Shown: positions 33,300-47,079, numbered from the stretch's first letter. The stretch: DNA of 64,000 bases from Kryptolebias marmoratus (GCF_001649575.2 NC_051451.1:18853310-18917309), one strand, 5' to 3'. Notes: generated by a model from the sequence alone, not told the origin. Made by a program: numbers and translations.

Positions 33300-36200
33300 G
33301 TGTACTCGAACCAAGAACAGACTGCACAGTCTTTGTGTCTGAGACAATGGTCAATGTGTCATATTAGATAACAGTATCCAGGCATCAAATCTTCCTGTGG
33401 CTCTGCTGGTGGCAAAATGACCAATGAGAGCTCGGTTATTGACTGATCACAGCGAGCCATGACCTGCATGATGTTTAGAAGACGGATATTAGGAATGTAA
33501 GCAGAGCTATACGGGCTGTGCTGCGCTTAGATCAGTGTGTGATTGTATATGCGGAATTGCTTAGCACCACCAGCCTGACGTAGACATTGCCAAATAGCCT
33601 CCTGTAAAGACAAATTAAATTTCAGCATTGTGGTATTTTTTTTTCTTTTAAATCAGAAGGCATGAAAAAGCCCTGGCTCTTGATGATTAAAACACTAAAT
33701 ATGATTCATGTCAAAAAGGCTTAATCGTTTTTCTAACACTCTTGGAATCTCGAAGATTACCTAAAGCACGACAAGTCGCATCCGTCTCCTCACGCAGCTC
33801 CCTGAGAGGAATGTTTATCAGCCGCCTCAAACAGAGACGAGAATGTTGAAAACATTTGTTGGTTTCCGTCTTAAGCTTGAGGACATATTCACTCTGCAGC
33901 ACTTTACTCTCCACTTGTCATTTTTATACGCTTCTTTCATTTCATTAGGCTGATACTCGTAACGTGTTGCATAACTCTGCTGAGCATTTCACAGGTAACT
34001 TCTATTAATTTACTGTAGTTTAATTTTACAATAATGCTGCTGTGTTTAACTTAGTTCAGTAATTTTAAAAAGACCTATAGTAACATGCTACATACTACAT
34101 TGAAATAATTTACTAAATCTAATCATTTATAAAATATGACTTTATTGCTTTGATGCCATGAAATCAGAAAACAGAAATTAAGATGTTTAATCTAAAACTT
34201 TGGAGTTGTGTCATATGATTCCATATGCATTTAATAATAAGGTATTTAAATCTCAATAATAGCCTTTACAGTAAGTATATCAAAGAAATCAACTCACTGT
34301 GACATTGGATTATTATACTTTAAATAAAAAGATTTGAACTTTATCAGATTGAAATCTGCTGATCCGCATTTTATTTTGAAAGGTCATTGGATAAGCCTTG
34401 TGTCGTGATGTGAGCTATGATGTGAACAGCTCCTATCTATTTTTCGCTCTACTTTCCGTGGAAATAAAATCTCCTGGTTTCCCTCTTATAAGCCAGAAAA
34501 GTCATTTTTATGTACTGGCATGTGTTTCTATTACAATTCAAAGAATCTGCTCCAAAAAAATACATTTAGAATCACGGTGGAATGTGTTTTCTGTTGACCG
34601 AGAGCTCGGAAATGTTCTCATCAACCACGCTGCCTCTAAAGGTTAATATCTCATCTTTGGAGCCTGGAAGTCCAATCCCAAACATTTTCTTGTATCACAG
34701 CAGAGGCTGACACTGCTCCGTAACACAAAGGCTACAAAAACACAACAAGATGTTCTGCCTTGGGAATATAAGTCAGTGTTCTTCTTTAAATGATTCTGTA
34801 AAGCAATGCAGGGACAAGTGCTCACTTTGAAGCCGCTTGTGGTGATGTTATTAGAAAGCTCGGCTTGTAAAAGTCACTGTGCTGCCGCTCTCCCTCTCTG
34901 AATTAATTATTCGTGATAAAAGCTGTTTTTTTTTGTTTTTTTTTCTTGAAAGCAAGTGCTGAGTTTCATTTTGAGGAAATGGTTTTTTACAATTTTCGGC
35001 CCTTTTGGTTTCAGCACTCAAATGAAAATGCAATTGAGAACTCAAAAGCATTTTGTAGATGCATATCAAATTATTACTTTCTGAGAGAGTCATGAAAATC
35101 TGTCCCGTGGTTCAAGGTATATTTTGTTAAGCCTACAGACAAACACACGCATTGCCTTTGGCAGCAGGCGATACCAAATTGTCGACTGATGGAAAACTGA
35201 GAGGAAACCTCTGTTTGCAACTTGAATAGGAGGGGTATTTATTTGATTTAAACCATCTTCAACTCGATGATTGAGTGAGTTTCAAGCGTTGAGTGATCAT
35301 AACCAGGCCTGCGGCTGACTGAATGTCCAATTAGAAATCCTCCTCTGCACAACAGAGAAGAATTCAGCAGTTGTTTTTGTGAAGTCACTCAGCAGTAAAA
35401 CTCTTGGGTTTTATTTGCAGACTGCATCTTAAATTCTCAAGCCTTCACTTTAATGATTTATAGCGTCTCATTCTTACTCACGACTCCTCAGTTACTGTAT
35501 TTGGCCTCTCTGAGGCCCACATAGAGTTATGTAAGTATATGAGCTTTTACTAAACAAACTGAGTACTAAATTAAACGTTCAGCCTAATATGGATGATTAA
35601 GATCATTCTAAAGTCCACACAGCTGGACTGAAAATAATAAGGAAACAAGCTGAGCTGTGAGGCGCTCCAGGGATGATTTAGACCTGAGATCAGAGTTCTC
35701 TTTAACTGAACTGAGCTGTTTGCCTTCCAGCTCCAAAGAAAAGACCAACATTAGGTTGCTCTAACTTTAGTTCCTCTCACCTCAGGGATTCTGTGTTGGT
35801 TCTTCACAAAATAAATCAGATACTGTGGTGCTGGACCCCAGCAGGTCTGCAAATATACCGTCCTCGAACAATCAAAGCGCGAGATTCTTAACTTGCAACT
35901 CGGTCAAACTGAAATCGGATCATTTTAGGCTGGTTTGCAGCTTTTCCAATGCAGTTTCTGCTGCCATGTTTTATTTCTGCCTTTTGTTCCTTTTCACAAT
36001 GTTGCTTAACTTCATTTTCAAGGAAAGCTAGGCCTTTAATTTAAACAGGTTTCCTTAAACCTTCTGGCTTCAAGGAGGATGCCTTACCGTTACCAAGAGG
36101 TAATAGGTGGCGGCCAAACACACAGCTGGAGGGTATGATTGACTTTTTTCGGAGACAATAGGAGCTCAAAGCTTGTTTTTGTCCACAGTCAAAATGACCT

Positions 36201-38380
36201 GAGCAGCTCCTGTAAGTAAGAAGAGTTCGGGAAAACAAGTGGTGCAGACAGACAGACTGATGAAGCCAAAATCAATACAGGGTAGAAACTTCAGAGGACT
36301 TCTAATAAGGCAAAACAACAAGTTGTTTCTTTTTTTTTTCTCTTATTCTTCACAACATTTCAAATTTTTGTTCCATCTCCCTTAAAGCATTATTCTAAGA
36401 TAACTCTTATTCTTTAGGTTTTGAAGTAGCTGCTCAGAAGTCGGATTTCTCGCCCGCCTGAACAACCTGAAAGGTGTCTCATTCCCTGAAAACAACAACA
36501 AAAACAATTTCCTCCGCCTTGTGTTCCACTGAATCTTTGATCTGAAGCTTTTGCTTAAAAATAATAAGTTTCACCTGACGTTACCAACCCACAAGCAGTG
36601 TCTCACTCAGGATAACACGCAGCACCAGTCCCTACATGGTGGCATTTTTTTTTTGCATTTCAAAACAATAATCGCTCATTTTGTCACAGTTAGGCAAAGA
36701 TATTGTGTTCAAATATGCAGTTATTTTAAAGTCCAAATGCAAAAATAATAGGAAAAAAAGCTGTGCTGCAAATTGTGACAATCTCACGAACTGCCTCCAG
36801 CTCTGCTGTGGGCGTCGAGAGCACTTGGAAATCAAAATATTATTGATAAAAATGGGCGAGAGATACAAAAAAATGTGTCTTTATACCAAAGAAATAACAA
36901 CTTGTAAATCTGTATTTAATATTTATAAATTATGCATGATTTAAACCACCAAAATATTTGCTGAATATGTTACTGTGCTTTGCTTTAAGACATAAATGAT
37001 TTATTCCAGGTTAAAGTGTTTATTGTCTCTAACATGGTCTATGACTCTTTATATTCTCATTCCTCATTCCGCAAGTTTGCCGTTATTTTTATTATTATTA
37101 TTATCCAGTTTCCAGACAGCAATAAACTTAATGACAGCTTTAAAAAGTCTAGTCTGACAGGCACACATTGAAGAGACCACACATTTACACATCCACACCT
37201 TCATTCGCTGTTTGCATGTTTTATTCAAGTTCAAATTTTCTTGTAAATGCAAAGCATCATCTGTCCATTTCAGACAGTCAGAACTTTACAATTTCTGCCG
37301 TCTTTGACTCCAGACGTGATCACAGACCTTCTGCAGCTGCTAAATTTAATGACACTTAATAGGTTTCATTTAATAACCTTTAGTGTGGTTTGTGACTTCC
37401 TCCCAGACACTCAGGGTCTGCAGAGCAGGAAGGATGCTATTAATTAGCATCAGCTTATTATGATCTCATAGCTTTATTAATTCAGTTTTACTTTGTTGTC
37501 AGGCTTTGGAAGACAAGAACCTCAGATTACACGAAGCCCAGAGGGAGTCGGGATTTTCCTGCATTGGCTAACGGTGCAGGCTCACGGATGATAAACCATT
37601 TTTAAAAATGGTTTTGAAAAAGAAGAACTTTTTACCCACTGGCTAAGACCTGGGTTGTTGATGGCTTTCATGTGTTTTTTGGCAAATATTGAAGCTTTCT
37701 CCAGTGTTTATTCACTTAACAAGCACTTGTGATAAGATTATATAATAAAATAGATGAAAAAATGCAGTTCGAAATAAAGGTTAAAAATAAGAGTTTCGGT
37801 ACATTTCTTAGCCTTGCTTCACTCTTCAGCTGGCCAAGTGAAGGAGCCTCTCATTGCATGTTACAGCAATGAAATTAGGTTGTTTTCGTCCAGATTGTGC
37901 TCAAATCTATTTTCCCCAACGATCTTTAACGTCCTTGTTAGAAGCAAACCTTCAGTATTTTTCATTCCAGGTACACTTGTTTATTCTTTTAAAATCCTGT
38001 TAATTACCAGGCTTCAAGTAAAATACAAGAACTTCCAATAAAACTACAAAAAAAAAAGCATCCTATTTTATTTATTTACCGCAGCATCAAACCTTGCTGG
38101 TCCACTTAAGCTCCAATTTAATGGAAATTCTTTTCATGTTGTTAATATTGTTTGTACTCAAAGCAGTGCTTCCTTTAAAGCATTCTGGTGCATTTGTGTG
38201 TTTGTAATAAAATCAAAAAATATTTTGTTTGTGCGGTGATGATTTTTTGCTCTTACGAAACTCGTGTTATATAACCTACCTGTGACTGTTCATGTTGTTC
38301 TTTGTAAACAGCTTCTGATTAATTTTTAGTTCTTGGAAATAAAAAAAAAGCTTAACTTTGATAGACTCGATTTGTCCCTG
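33300..38380. other. intergenic, no gene seen
   Basis: No coding region recognised on either strand. One perfect 22-bp palindrome and an (ATT)n run near 37090-37105 are the only local structures noted. Confidence 0.6.
37593..37614. repeat. perfect 22-bp palindrome
   Basis: AAACCATTTTT followed by its exact reverse complement with no loop. Confidence 0.95.
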
Positions 38381-38386
38381 AATCAA

Positions 38387-38423
38387 TATGGTTTATCCTT
38401 TAGTGATCCAAGGATAAACCATA
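38387..38423. repeat. inverted repeat, 14-bp arms, 9-base loop
   Basis: TATGGTTTATCCTT, then TAGTGATCC, then AAGGATAAACCATA; all 14 arm positions pair. Confidence 0.95.
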
Positions 38424-38993
38424 ATAATGCTTAGATAAAGAGATTAAAAAGCACTTTTTGTGAGTTGCACCAGAGAAACTATTACAGTTAATAAAAATGA
38501 GGGGATAAGATTGAAGCTGCTGAGAAGTAGACTCTACTTTCATCCAAGTTGAAGTCTGAAAAAAAGTCCCCTCCCCCCTTCCTCTCATTTAACAAGAGAA
38601 TAAGTAGCTTTTTGTCAACTTTAACCATGTAGCAGGTCAGAAACAGCACGGTGTTACGACCAGAGTGGTTCAAACTTTAAACTTTGCTTAGAGAAAAAAC
38701 AATTTCAGGGCTTCAGAAAACAATAAGTTGTGACTTCAATCAGAAAACCATTTAACCAATAACCTCCTTTCTTCTCACACGTCTCTTCACAGTGATTGAA
38801 ATTACTGCTGTGGCCAGCAGACCGTGACAAGGAACAATGCTCGAGCAAAGGACTGGCGAGGAGTCTGTAGGAAGGTCTAATTTACTTCAGTGTACTGGAT
38901 ATTTGAGCCCTCTACACCTGGTATAGTTTCTGAAAAAGAACGCACAAGAAGAAAAAAAACACAAAACACTTGGTTGATATAGTCTGGTTGAGT

Positions 38994-39115
38994 TAAAGGT
39001 CTATCATTCCTTGAAGGAACGCATATCGCCCTCCACCTTTCATGGCAGACATTAAAAATAAGATTACCTTATGCTGAAAAGAGAGGTTCCTGAGATGTTT
39101 CGCTAACAGACAGCA
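38994..39115 (-). repeat. GCATTCCTTGAAGGAATGC-family repeat, internally deleted
   Basis: Both ends are present (CATTCCTTGAAGGAACGCAT; GAGATGTTTCGCTAACAGAC), with about 250-300 bases of the middle missing. Confidence 0.7.
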
Positions 39116-39904
39116 TTGTTTACAAAAACTGCACTGCGCAGATGGATAGAATCTAAATATGTAGCTGCTTTTATTACTTGTTTACAGCTCTTGTTTGTGA
39201 CACCAGTTGGATGCTGTCTAATTGCCTAATAGACGCTAAAAGACACCACAGCTTAGTCTCTCTGGAAGAAGTTGCAGCAACACTTTCCTGCCAACTCGTC
39301 TTCCTTGATGGCCAGACTCTTCTAAATGAGCAGTGTATTTTTTTTTCCTTCTTTGCTACGAAGGGACAGATAAATTAACACTCTAACTTTTGCAATCTGC
39401 AGATTGCTTTTCACCAGCCTGGTGGTTTCCTCCTGCACGTTTCAGGCCTAATTTACTGTCTAGAAGCGTTATAATAAGGCTCCTGTTTCTCACTGTCACC
39501 AATCACCCTGGGACAGCGAAGACACAATTAAACCCCACATGAATTTCATTTCTCTTTCACAGCGATGTGCCCTCTGTAACTATTTTTGAATGTTTGGAAA
39601 GAAGCAAATGTCAGAAACACAAATTCTCCCTGTTAGTGCTCAGCGTGTCAGACAGAGGCGAGGCTGGAGCACCGGTAATAAACTTAGGTTGCGACACCCG
39701 CGCCGTGGCTGACTTCAAACATTTACACATTTGCAACAAGCAAAGATGCTGCCGTGATGTGAAACTGTTTGTTTGGAAGACCACAAAACATTGCAATGCA
39801 GTTTTTGTGTAGTGCTGGACAGGATGAGGTTAGAGTCGATACCTGAGATTGGAACAAGTGCAGAAAAGACTTCTGACAAATTAGAGATAGAGAATGAGTC
39901 TGAC

Positions 39905-40299
39905 ATGCCCAAGTGAGCAGAGGTACTGTCTGAAACTGATCAGGCTGTGCTTTACAGTGTGAAGTTTCGCATCAAGGGGCCCTGAAGAGCCTCCCTCCTG
40001 TCACTGGTGTTCAGCTCTAGGGGAACTTTTGGCTCATCGACGACAGGAAGGTGGTTACCGTGGTGGAGCAGATGTGTTACCACGGATTGGGAAATTGACA
40101 CAAAAAAAAGATCGGCCCCAACAACTCAAAGCTGTCAGACCTGGACAGAGAGACGCGTAGGATGGTGGAGAAGCCAATAAATGACGTGAGACAGAAATCA
40201 ATGGGTGTGCCTGCATCTAAGCAGCAGAAGAAACAAGACGTCCTCAAAGAGGCCATGGCTGAGCACTCTGAGGTGGATTTCTCTGAAGCTAAATTCAGC
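39905..40299 (+). pseudogene. nudc: nudC (nuclear distribution C) processed pseudogene, C-terminal part
   Basis: NUDC is a dynein-associated HSP90 co-chaperone with a CS domain. Here the plus strand reads LSETDQAVLYSVKFRIKG (39926-39979), resembling the CS-domain start. Then, after a frameshift and deletion, comes LKSLPPVTGVQL-stop (39982-40020). The same frame continues as FWLIDDRKVVTV, hits a second stop (40084-40086), and goes on as [38 protein letters not shown] and VDFSEAKF (to 40296), matching the order and spacing of the NUDC C-terminus. The two in-frame stops, a frameshift and a lost terminal stop show it is dead. No introns interrupt it, which suggests retroposition. Recognition is from memory of the family; no alignment was run. 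Confidence 0.75.
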
Positions 40300-40429
40300 T
40301 GGGACTCACCGTCGGCAGCAGCACCTGCACAGCCGACATCTCGTTCATTTGTTTTTGACTCATTAAAATCGTTCCCGCTCACACCCTTATGGAACACGGT
40401 TCTATTGATTCCCATGTCCTAAATCCACA

Positions 40430-43180
40430 GATTCAGGTGAAAGGTTTGCTTGATAAACATAAAGGCAACATTGTCTCTCTGTTTGTGATTTTCATATTTA
40501 AAGGTGTTATTTAATGAACTAAAAACAAGTTAGAATCTGTAAAATGATATTCTTGATGGTTATGCATGTGTGGAACAGGTTTATGTTTGCAAAACAAAAA
40601 AAAATCTATGTGAAAAAAGTAATTTATCCCTGATTGGTTTCGGTTTTGTCCTCAAAGAGCCAGTCTTTCTTTTAATACTTTAACGTAGACTTGATCAAAA
40701 GTTCTCCAGGCTTTCTGAAGATCTTTCTGTATGCGTGCAGGAGACTCGTGCTAAAATGCTAATCAAGACCATCGCTGACACCATCAGAGCGAAACTAAAT
40801 TCTTTCGCTTGGCCAGATGTCAAAATATTCCTCCATCTTTGAGAAAAATCAGCGGTAAACACAATGTTCCGTGAGGACCGTTAATCAGCTGAAGGGCATC
40901 ATAAAAACATGCATAACACTGTAAAACAGTTTCCATTTAAAGCCATTTTCTGCTCCTCGAGCTGCTGCCAAGTTCTACAAAGAAACACTAAAGTGCCTTT
41001 ATCAACAAAGCATTGATCATAGAGCCTGACAACTCTTCGTAACACACTTTAATCAGCTTTAAGCACACTGAAACTGGGAATTATTTATTAGTAAGTCGAT
41101 GTCTCTTCTGAAATTATTCATCCACTTGTTGGATCCAGGGGTTGATTATATAAATAGACAGAATCTATAGCTGGCAACTAGTTTGTTTTAGTTTATTTTT
41201 ACTTTCTCTGACTTCACACCAGCTGTGCTGAACAAACAGGTAACTGACTTGTGTCCCTGCTGCTTAGGACAAAATTTAAAAACAGGAATATTGTGGAACA
41301 AGATCCTGATTAAAAAAGGAACCAAACATTGTTTGAAGAATTTCTTACTTTTGTAACTACCAGCCTTTATTTGTTTACTTACTTATTTTAGTAAAAGAGT
41401 GTGATTTCCTCTCCAATGAGAGTGATATTTTCCTAAAACGCCTTCCAGCAAAGTCACACTTACAATAAAGCATTCAGCGGAGCCAAATGGTGCTTTCCCT
41501 TCACCTAATTGAATTTACGGTGTTTGTATTAGTGCCACTGCAAGAAGCATTTCTGCCTAATGAGCGTCTATGGGTCTAAACAGATCAATACAGCAGTAAA
41601 GAGCTGGAACACATCCAACCTGCCAAACAAACCACAAAACATTTTACTTTGTGTATATTAATGTAACGTGTCAGAGCAGGTAAACACATTTACCTGAGGC
41701 ATAAACTACTTTTATGTAGCTGCAGATTTATTTTTTCTGTCAAAGACTAATTAAGGATTGATCAGGACACAAATAGTCATCTAAAATGACTACAAATTGT
41801 TTGTATATATTTGTATATATTTAAAATTAATCAGAACCAGTGAAACCAGTACAATTCTTAGCACTTTTCAAAGAAGCCAAACTTTACAGCTCACTGACAA
41901 AATGAGCGTTTGAATTGTGCAACAAACATAATAAGAAGCTTAAACATAAATATTTTGAAAATGAAACTTTAAAGAGTAAAGTTTATTGAACATTTTTATA
42001 CTTTTTGAGTTTATCAGGTGTGGCTCATTGAGATTTATTATAACGAGACACAGGACCGGAAGACAGAAGTTGAAGCCATGAAGGACGAGCGCCCCCTAGA
42101 GGCTGGCTGCAGTGCTGCTTTGAAGCCCCAACCCTTTATGTAAACGAATAGGACATTTTCCTGACTAAAAACCAAAAATATGTTTCAGAAAACATTTTTC
42201 ATGTGCTGATTTCTGTTGATTCATGTAGTTCTTATCTCGCTGCTGAGCTCAAATGTGCATTTTTCAGTTTGTTGAGTTTTAATCCCCCTAAGTCCCCATG
42301 GTTCATTTACTTTAGTGTAGTTATATTTCTGTTATTCCTACAATTTAATCAAATTACTTGGTTAAAATCATGGCCGTAATGTGCTGTAGTGGCTCTTGTT
42401 TTTTATTGTGTTCTTCTTGGAATTTAAGACTTCTGGTAGTATAAGAGTGATTTTTATTGTTGGAAGTGTTTAAACTGGTGATAGCTTGGGGCTGCTGCTT
42501 CCTTTTCAGAAGGACAGGGTTTTTTTTTTGTTTGTTTGTTTGTTTTTTACTTTTTATGGGTTAGTTTTGACCCTGATGTCTTTTTGATTTTGGTTTATTA
42601 ACTAAACTGACATTTATTTATTTACTTCCCAGGTTTATGACCGTTTCCCTTTGGTAATAAAAACAACAAACTGAATTTGTCTCTTCATTCCCGGGGCTTT
42701 ATTTGTTACTTCTCCCATCAGAAATAAGTTTTCTTTCCATTTTAAAGATGATCAGGGTGATAAGCCCTGTTGACACGTCTCAGTCATTCCTGAAATCACA
42801 TTTTAATCTTCAGCTGTAGAGAAAATTACTGCAGTTGTGCCACCCTTACTGAAAACTGAACACGTGCGTGTGGTTTGATGTCTGCCTGTGGCTGCTGTTA
42901 TCATGATTTTTAATATTTAGTTTGTATTTGTTTCATTCAGGGTGTCTGTTTTCCATCTCTGGTCTGGCTGCGTTTTTGGTCATCAGTTACTCTTGGGGTA
43001 AATCTGATCCGGTTCATTTGCTGGCTCATTTCCAACTGTGTTTGCCTGCTGTTTGGTGCTGGCAGACTGTGTACTGGGAGTTAATAATAGCTCAATATTA
43101 ATAATATAATAGGTCAATAGCGTTCAGACCAGCTGCTGCTGAAAACAGAAAAATCTGACCACATACAACGTCCTCGTGTA
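40430..43180. other. intergenic, no gene seen
   Basis: AT-rich. It contains a TTTG microsatellite (about 42522-42546) and a GCGCCCCCTAGAGGC motif at 42089-42103, listed separately. No coding signal. Confidence 0.6.
42089..42103 (-). promoter_or_regulatory. CTCF-like motif, probably repeat-borne
   Basis: The reverse complement GCCTCTAGGGGGCGC is a strong match to the CTCF core. The surrounding GGCTGGCTGCAGTGCTGCTTT is reminiscent of a common fish interspersed repeat, so this may be a dispersed motif. Confidence 0.35.
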
Positions 43181-43623
43181 CAACCCAGATGTTGACGTCA
43201 TACTTACACATGCTCCGATTAAGTTATCAATGTGCTTTGCCACCCTTCAGTTTGATTGTAGTACAACTGGTTGCACAGCACGTCTCTTTCTTGTATCTAA
43301 TCGTTTTTCCGCAGCACATCTTGGCTGAGGCTCAACACAACTTTGTGATGTCAGCCGATAATACTACTGGCTGCTCTGATAAATGAAAACCCTTCAGGTG
43401 ATGAACCGTCGCCACGTGGGTTATTGCTCCGACAGCATCCTTTTCAATTTGATGTTTGCGTATCCGTGGAAACAAGCCTCTCCCACTCGTCCATGCACAT
43501 CTCATCCTCCACTGACGTGTCGAGCTTCGATCAGACTTGAGGAAGGGCATGCCACGAAGGAGAGAAATTTGACGAAAATTGTAAAAATAAGATGTTTTCC
43601 TTTTGCCTTCCTGTGAAGACATT

Positions 43624-43639
43624 CACACACACACACACA
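43624..43639. repeat. (CA)n microsatellite
   Basis: Eight CA units. Confidence 0.9.
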
Positions 43640-44219
43640 GCATGACTGGATAGCTTTACTCCTGGAGGGGTTGCAGCCAGCAGTGCAAAGATCTTGATCT
43701 ATGTCTCAAAGCGGAGTGTGGACCAAAAACAGATGCAGGATTCACAAAGGGGAGAGAGAGCAAATTCCACACAGAAGGTCTATATCTGAGATTTTGACCT
43801 TTGTGCTATGAGGCAACACTAACCAGCACACTGTCGTACACTGACTCATTTTATTTTATTTTCCCTGGTCTATTCCTGTTCCTGCAGAAACTGAAGCACC
43901 AAAAATATTTTCCATATACATCATGAAAATTATTATTATTATTACATTCACCCTCCTATTGCATTTTCTTTAAATAAAAGAGAAAAAAGCTGTTTCTTAT
44001 ATCTGGCTGATATGAGATTCTGTGTTTCTGTGCACACCGGACATCTGAACAGACAGCAGAAATCTGGACAAGTCTTGTTAAATTTTAGGTGTTTTCTTCA
44101 ACGTTATCCCATCTGTGATGCTCCCGGTCAAAAACGGCCGAATGTGTGAGACGGCAGCAGATGGACATCATCTGTTTTCCACACCCTTAGATGCATTTGG
44201 TTTTGAGTGGATGAACACA

Positions 44220-44579
44220 GCTTATCTTCGTGGGAATCGTTCGATAACAGAATCTTTTCCTCATGGAAATTTTTCCTTAACAGAATCTTCCGCTGCAAGA
44301 ATCTTGGTCTAACACAATCTTTCCCTCACGTGAATTGTTTCATAACAATATTTTCTCCTCCACATCTTTCCCAAAACTTTTTTTTTCAAGGAATCTTTCC
44401 CTCACCAGAATATTTCCCTAACGTAATCTTTCCCCTTCAAGAATCCTATTTTAACAGACCCTCACGTGAATTGTTCCATAACAGAATTTTTTTCTCCACC
44501 AAATTCCTCCTAACAAAATTTTGTCCTCATGGAATCTTTTCCAAACAAAACCTTCCCCTTACAGGAATCTTTCCCTAAC
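44220..44579. repeat. degenerate minisatellite, ~11 copies of a 32-33-bp unit
   Basis: Successive units end in (C/T)(A/T)AAC at 44248, 44281, 44313, 44346, 44377, 44422, 44455, 44482, 44514, 44546 and 44579. Most are 31-33 bases, with one of 45 and one of 27. The unit is roughly AGAATCTTTCCCTCAYG then GAATCTTTCCCTAAC, itself an internal near-duplication. Because 33 is divisible by 3, it carries a 123-codon open frame that is not a gene. Confidence 0.9.
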
Positions 44580-45300
44580 AGAATTCACATACACTTACAA
44601 CCTTCCCTAAATGAATCTAAACACCTGTTGCAATCTCCCAAACAAATGCAGATGGTTTCCATCATATATGGAACTTTCCTCCGGTAAATAAAAGTTTTCT
44701 GGGAGCCATCAGTCAACACAATGACCACATGATGGTCAAACATAAATAAACATATATGTAAATATGTATTATCATGGTTTTATAATCAGATATTTTCGAG
44801 TGGTCAACGAAAAAAAAAAGTTCACAAGGAATTAACACAACAGAAGGGTTAAACAATATGATTAATGCTCTGCATTTGCTAAAAGTACTTGTAAAATGTG
44901 TTCATGCTTGTCTTGCTTTTTACTTGTTAAATATTCAGTTTAGTTCTAGCGAAAACTTTAACCAGCTCTATTTCTCTTTACTCCTGAGAGCTGACCTCCA
45001 CGTGGCAAACATGAAGTTCAAATTAAATTAAATTTAAAGTCCGATAAGAGATATAAATGAAACCTTTTCCATTTATAGATGCGGTTTTTGTCCACAGTCA
45101 TCGGAGAGGTCTGTGCACTTAACTCTAATTGAATTGCGTTACGGGAAATGCAATCAGTTAATGTCACACCGACCTTCCTTTCTTCCCTCAAAATTGGTGT
45201 TTTAGTTGGAAATAAAACTTATATTTTTATGCGTGGAAAACTCTCTCTCTCATTACTCTATTAGAGTAGGAAACAGTGGGACTACTTTCTCCAAATCAAA

Positions 45301-45592
45301 CTAGCATTCCTTGAAGGAAGGCTGCCTTACATGATAAAGTAGGAAAACAAGATCTCACGCGATCTGTCCGTCTCGGACTATAAGTTGGGAATGACTCCGA
45401 GCTATTACCACACCAGATATTTGCTCAGCGTTTGCAAAATTGACTGCGTTGGAGCCAAACTCTGTGTTTACCAAAGCTGATTAGCTGTAGTGGCAATCTT
45501 GACTTGGGGTAATTCCAAAATTTAATCAGTTAATGATTTTTTCCTGTGGTAAATTAAATATTTTGCTAGGACACAAATGAACCCTTGCATGT

Positions 45593-45629
<37 letters not shown>

Positions 45630-45676
45630 GGAGATGATTGCCTACCTTTCAGGGCAGCAGGAGATGATAATAAACT
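45301..45676 (-). repeat. GCATTCCTTGAAGGAATGC-family repeat with internal (CA)n
   Basis: Starts CTAGCATTCCTTGAAGGAAG and ends at the decayed 5' hairpin (GATTGCCTACCTTTCAGGGC). The family's usual GT-rich patch has expanded into (CA)n at 45594-45628. Confidence 0.8.
45594..45628. repeat. (CA)n microsatellite within interspersed repeat
   Basis: About 17 CA units. Confidence 0.95.
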
Positions 45677-47079
45677 GCTGGTACAGTAGTAGTCTAGGGA
45701 GTAATCAATAGAAACCACTCATCACGTCAGTGAAGTAGCAGCCTATTTTCAATTTATTTTAGTCACATGTCTCATTATCATGATGCAATCAGTAATATTT
45801 CCTTATAAACTTCTCTTGAATTGTCTCTTAATGTAGGTTTCAAGCACAAGTTGGACCACTTTGAGCATGGACACGCCCTGTGTCACAGACAAGGCATGAC
45901 ATTGACATTGACCCCAGATAACGCCGCTTCAGTTCAGATCAAGACTTTAACCGTTCCTGATTTGTGTTTTCACTCCGCTTGGACATTTGACTGCTGCATG
46001 CCTGTTAGTGTTGGACGTTGATGTTCTGGCGCAGACGGCTCACTTTCTGTGCCTTTTCCATTTGAATTTGTGGCTGAATCAAAATGTTTGACATTGTGTA
46101 TCATTTAAGGACAGCCTGCCTGAGAGTCTACTGGGGCACAGCTGGTTAAAAGTATGTGCATGCTGCAGCTGAAGAGAGATGCCCCAGTTGTCAGGGTGTG
46201 GTTACAGCCACTACCAGGTGCTCCTGACTTCTGCCACATTATCATTTCATGTAAATCACCCAGTGCCGTTCAGAGCCTAACACGTTTGTGCCACCGCAGC
46301 GCCTCCATGATTCACAGATGATTTTTGAAGGTGGTGTGGTGTGATTCATCAGGCGAAGAATTCCAAATCTTTATCTTTCTTTTCAAAGAAGCCATTTCAA
46401 AGCCACTCCAGCTTTTTTAGGGCTATGTTTAACCCAGAGGCTTGTTATTCGTGTTCACCTTGTGTTTGCTTTCATGAAAATTTCCCTTTCTTGTGAGATG
46501 AATAATGAAGTCTCCAGCAAAGTGTTGGCGGGATGATGAGAAGGTGTTTTTCCTCTCTCTGGACACGTGCGCTTTTTACTTTGCCAAACTTTTTTCTTTT
46601 TATTTTGTACTTTGTCTTGTTTTGTTTCTTTTCACAGAACGCGTCGAGCTACTGATGTGGACACTTCTAATGCTCCTTTCCTCGGATGAGTCTCCTTGGT
46701 GTGTTAGTATTGTTTTTGCACTGAGAGCTCCTTTGATTGCGGTGCATAGCAACAGCTTCCAAATGTGCATGTAACATTTGAAGCCAAGTGCTTACCGTCT
46801 CCCTGTTTAAATGGGAAAAGACAGACGGAGGGAGTAACCTCTGAGATCCCAATACGGTAAACAGCTTTTCAGCCAATTGACCTACTGCATCAAACTCACA
46901 GGCGAGCGTAATTTCTTTTAACTGTTAGATGCCAGTTGTCTCAGATAGAAACCTGAGGTCTGCACGTCGAGCCACTTTAACTTTATGTTATTGTAAAATC
47001 AATAAGATTAGTAAAAAACAAAACAACTAAAACACTGTCAGTGTTAAAATATTTCCAAAGATGCAGCTTTGCATTTTTA

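Noticed and set aside
40162..40422. 86-codon open frame starting MVEKP as a novel small protein
   Set aside because: Its first half is the NUDC C-terminus in a copy with upstream stops and a frameshift; the rest is read-through.
44207..44578. 123-codon open frame with periodic residues
   Set aside because: Explained by the 33-bp minisatellite; no codon-bias or family support.
44220..44579. CRISPR-like regular repeats
   Set aside because: Units are contiguous without unique spacers, diverged, and in a vertebrate genome.
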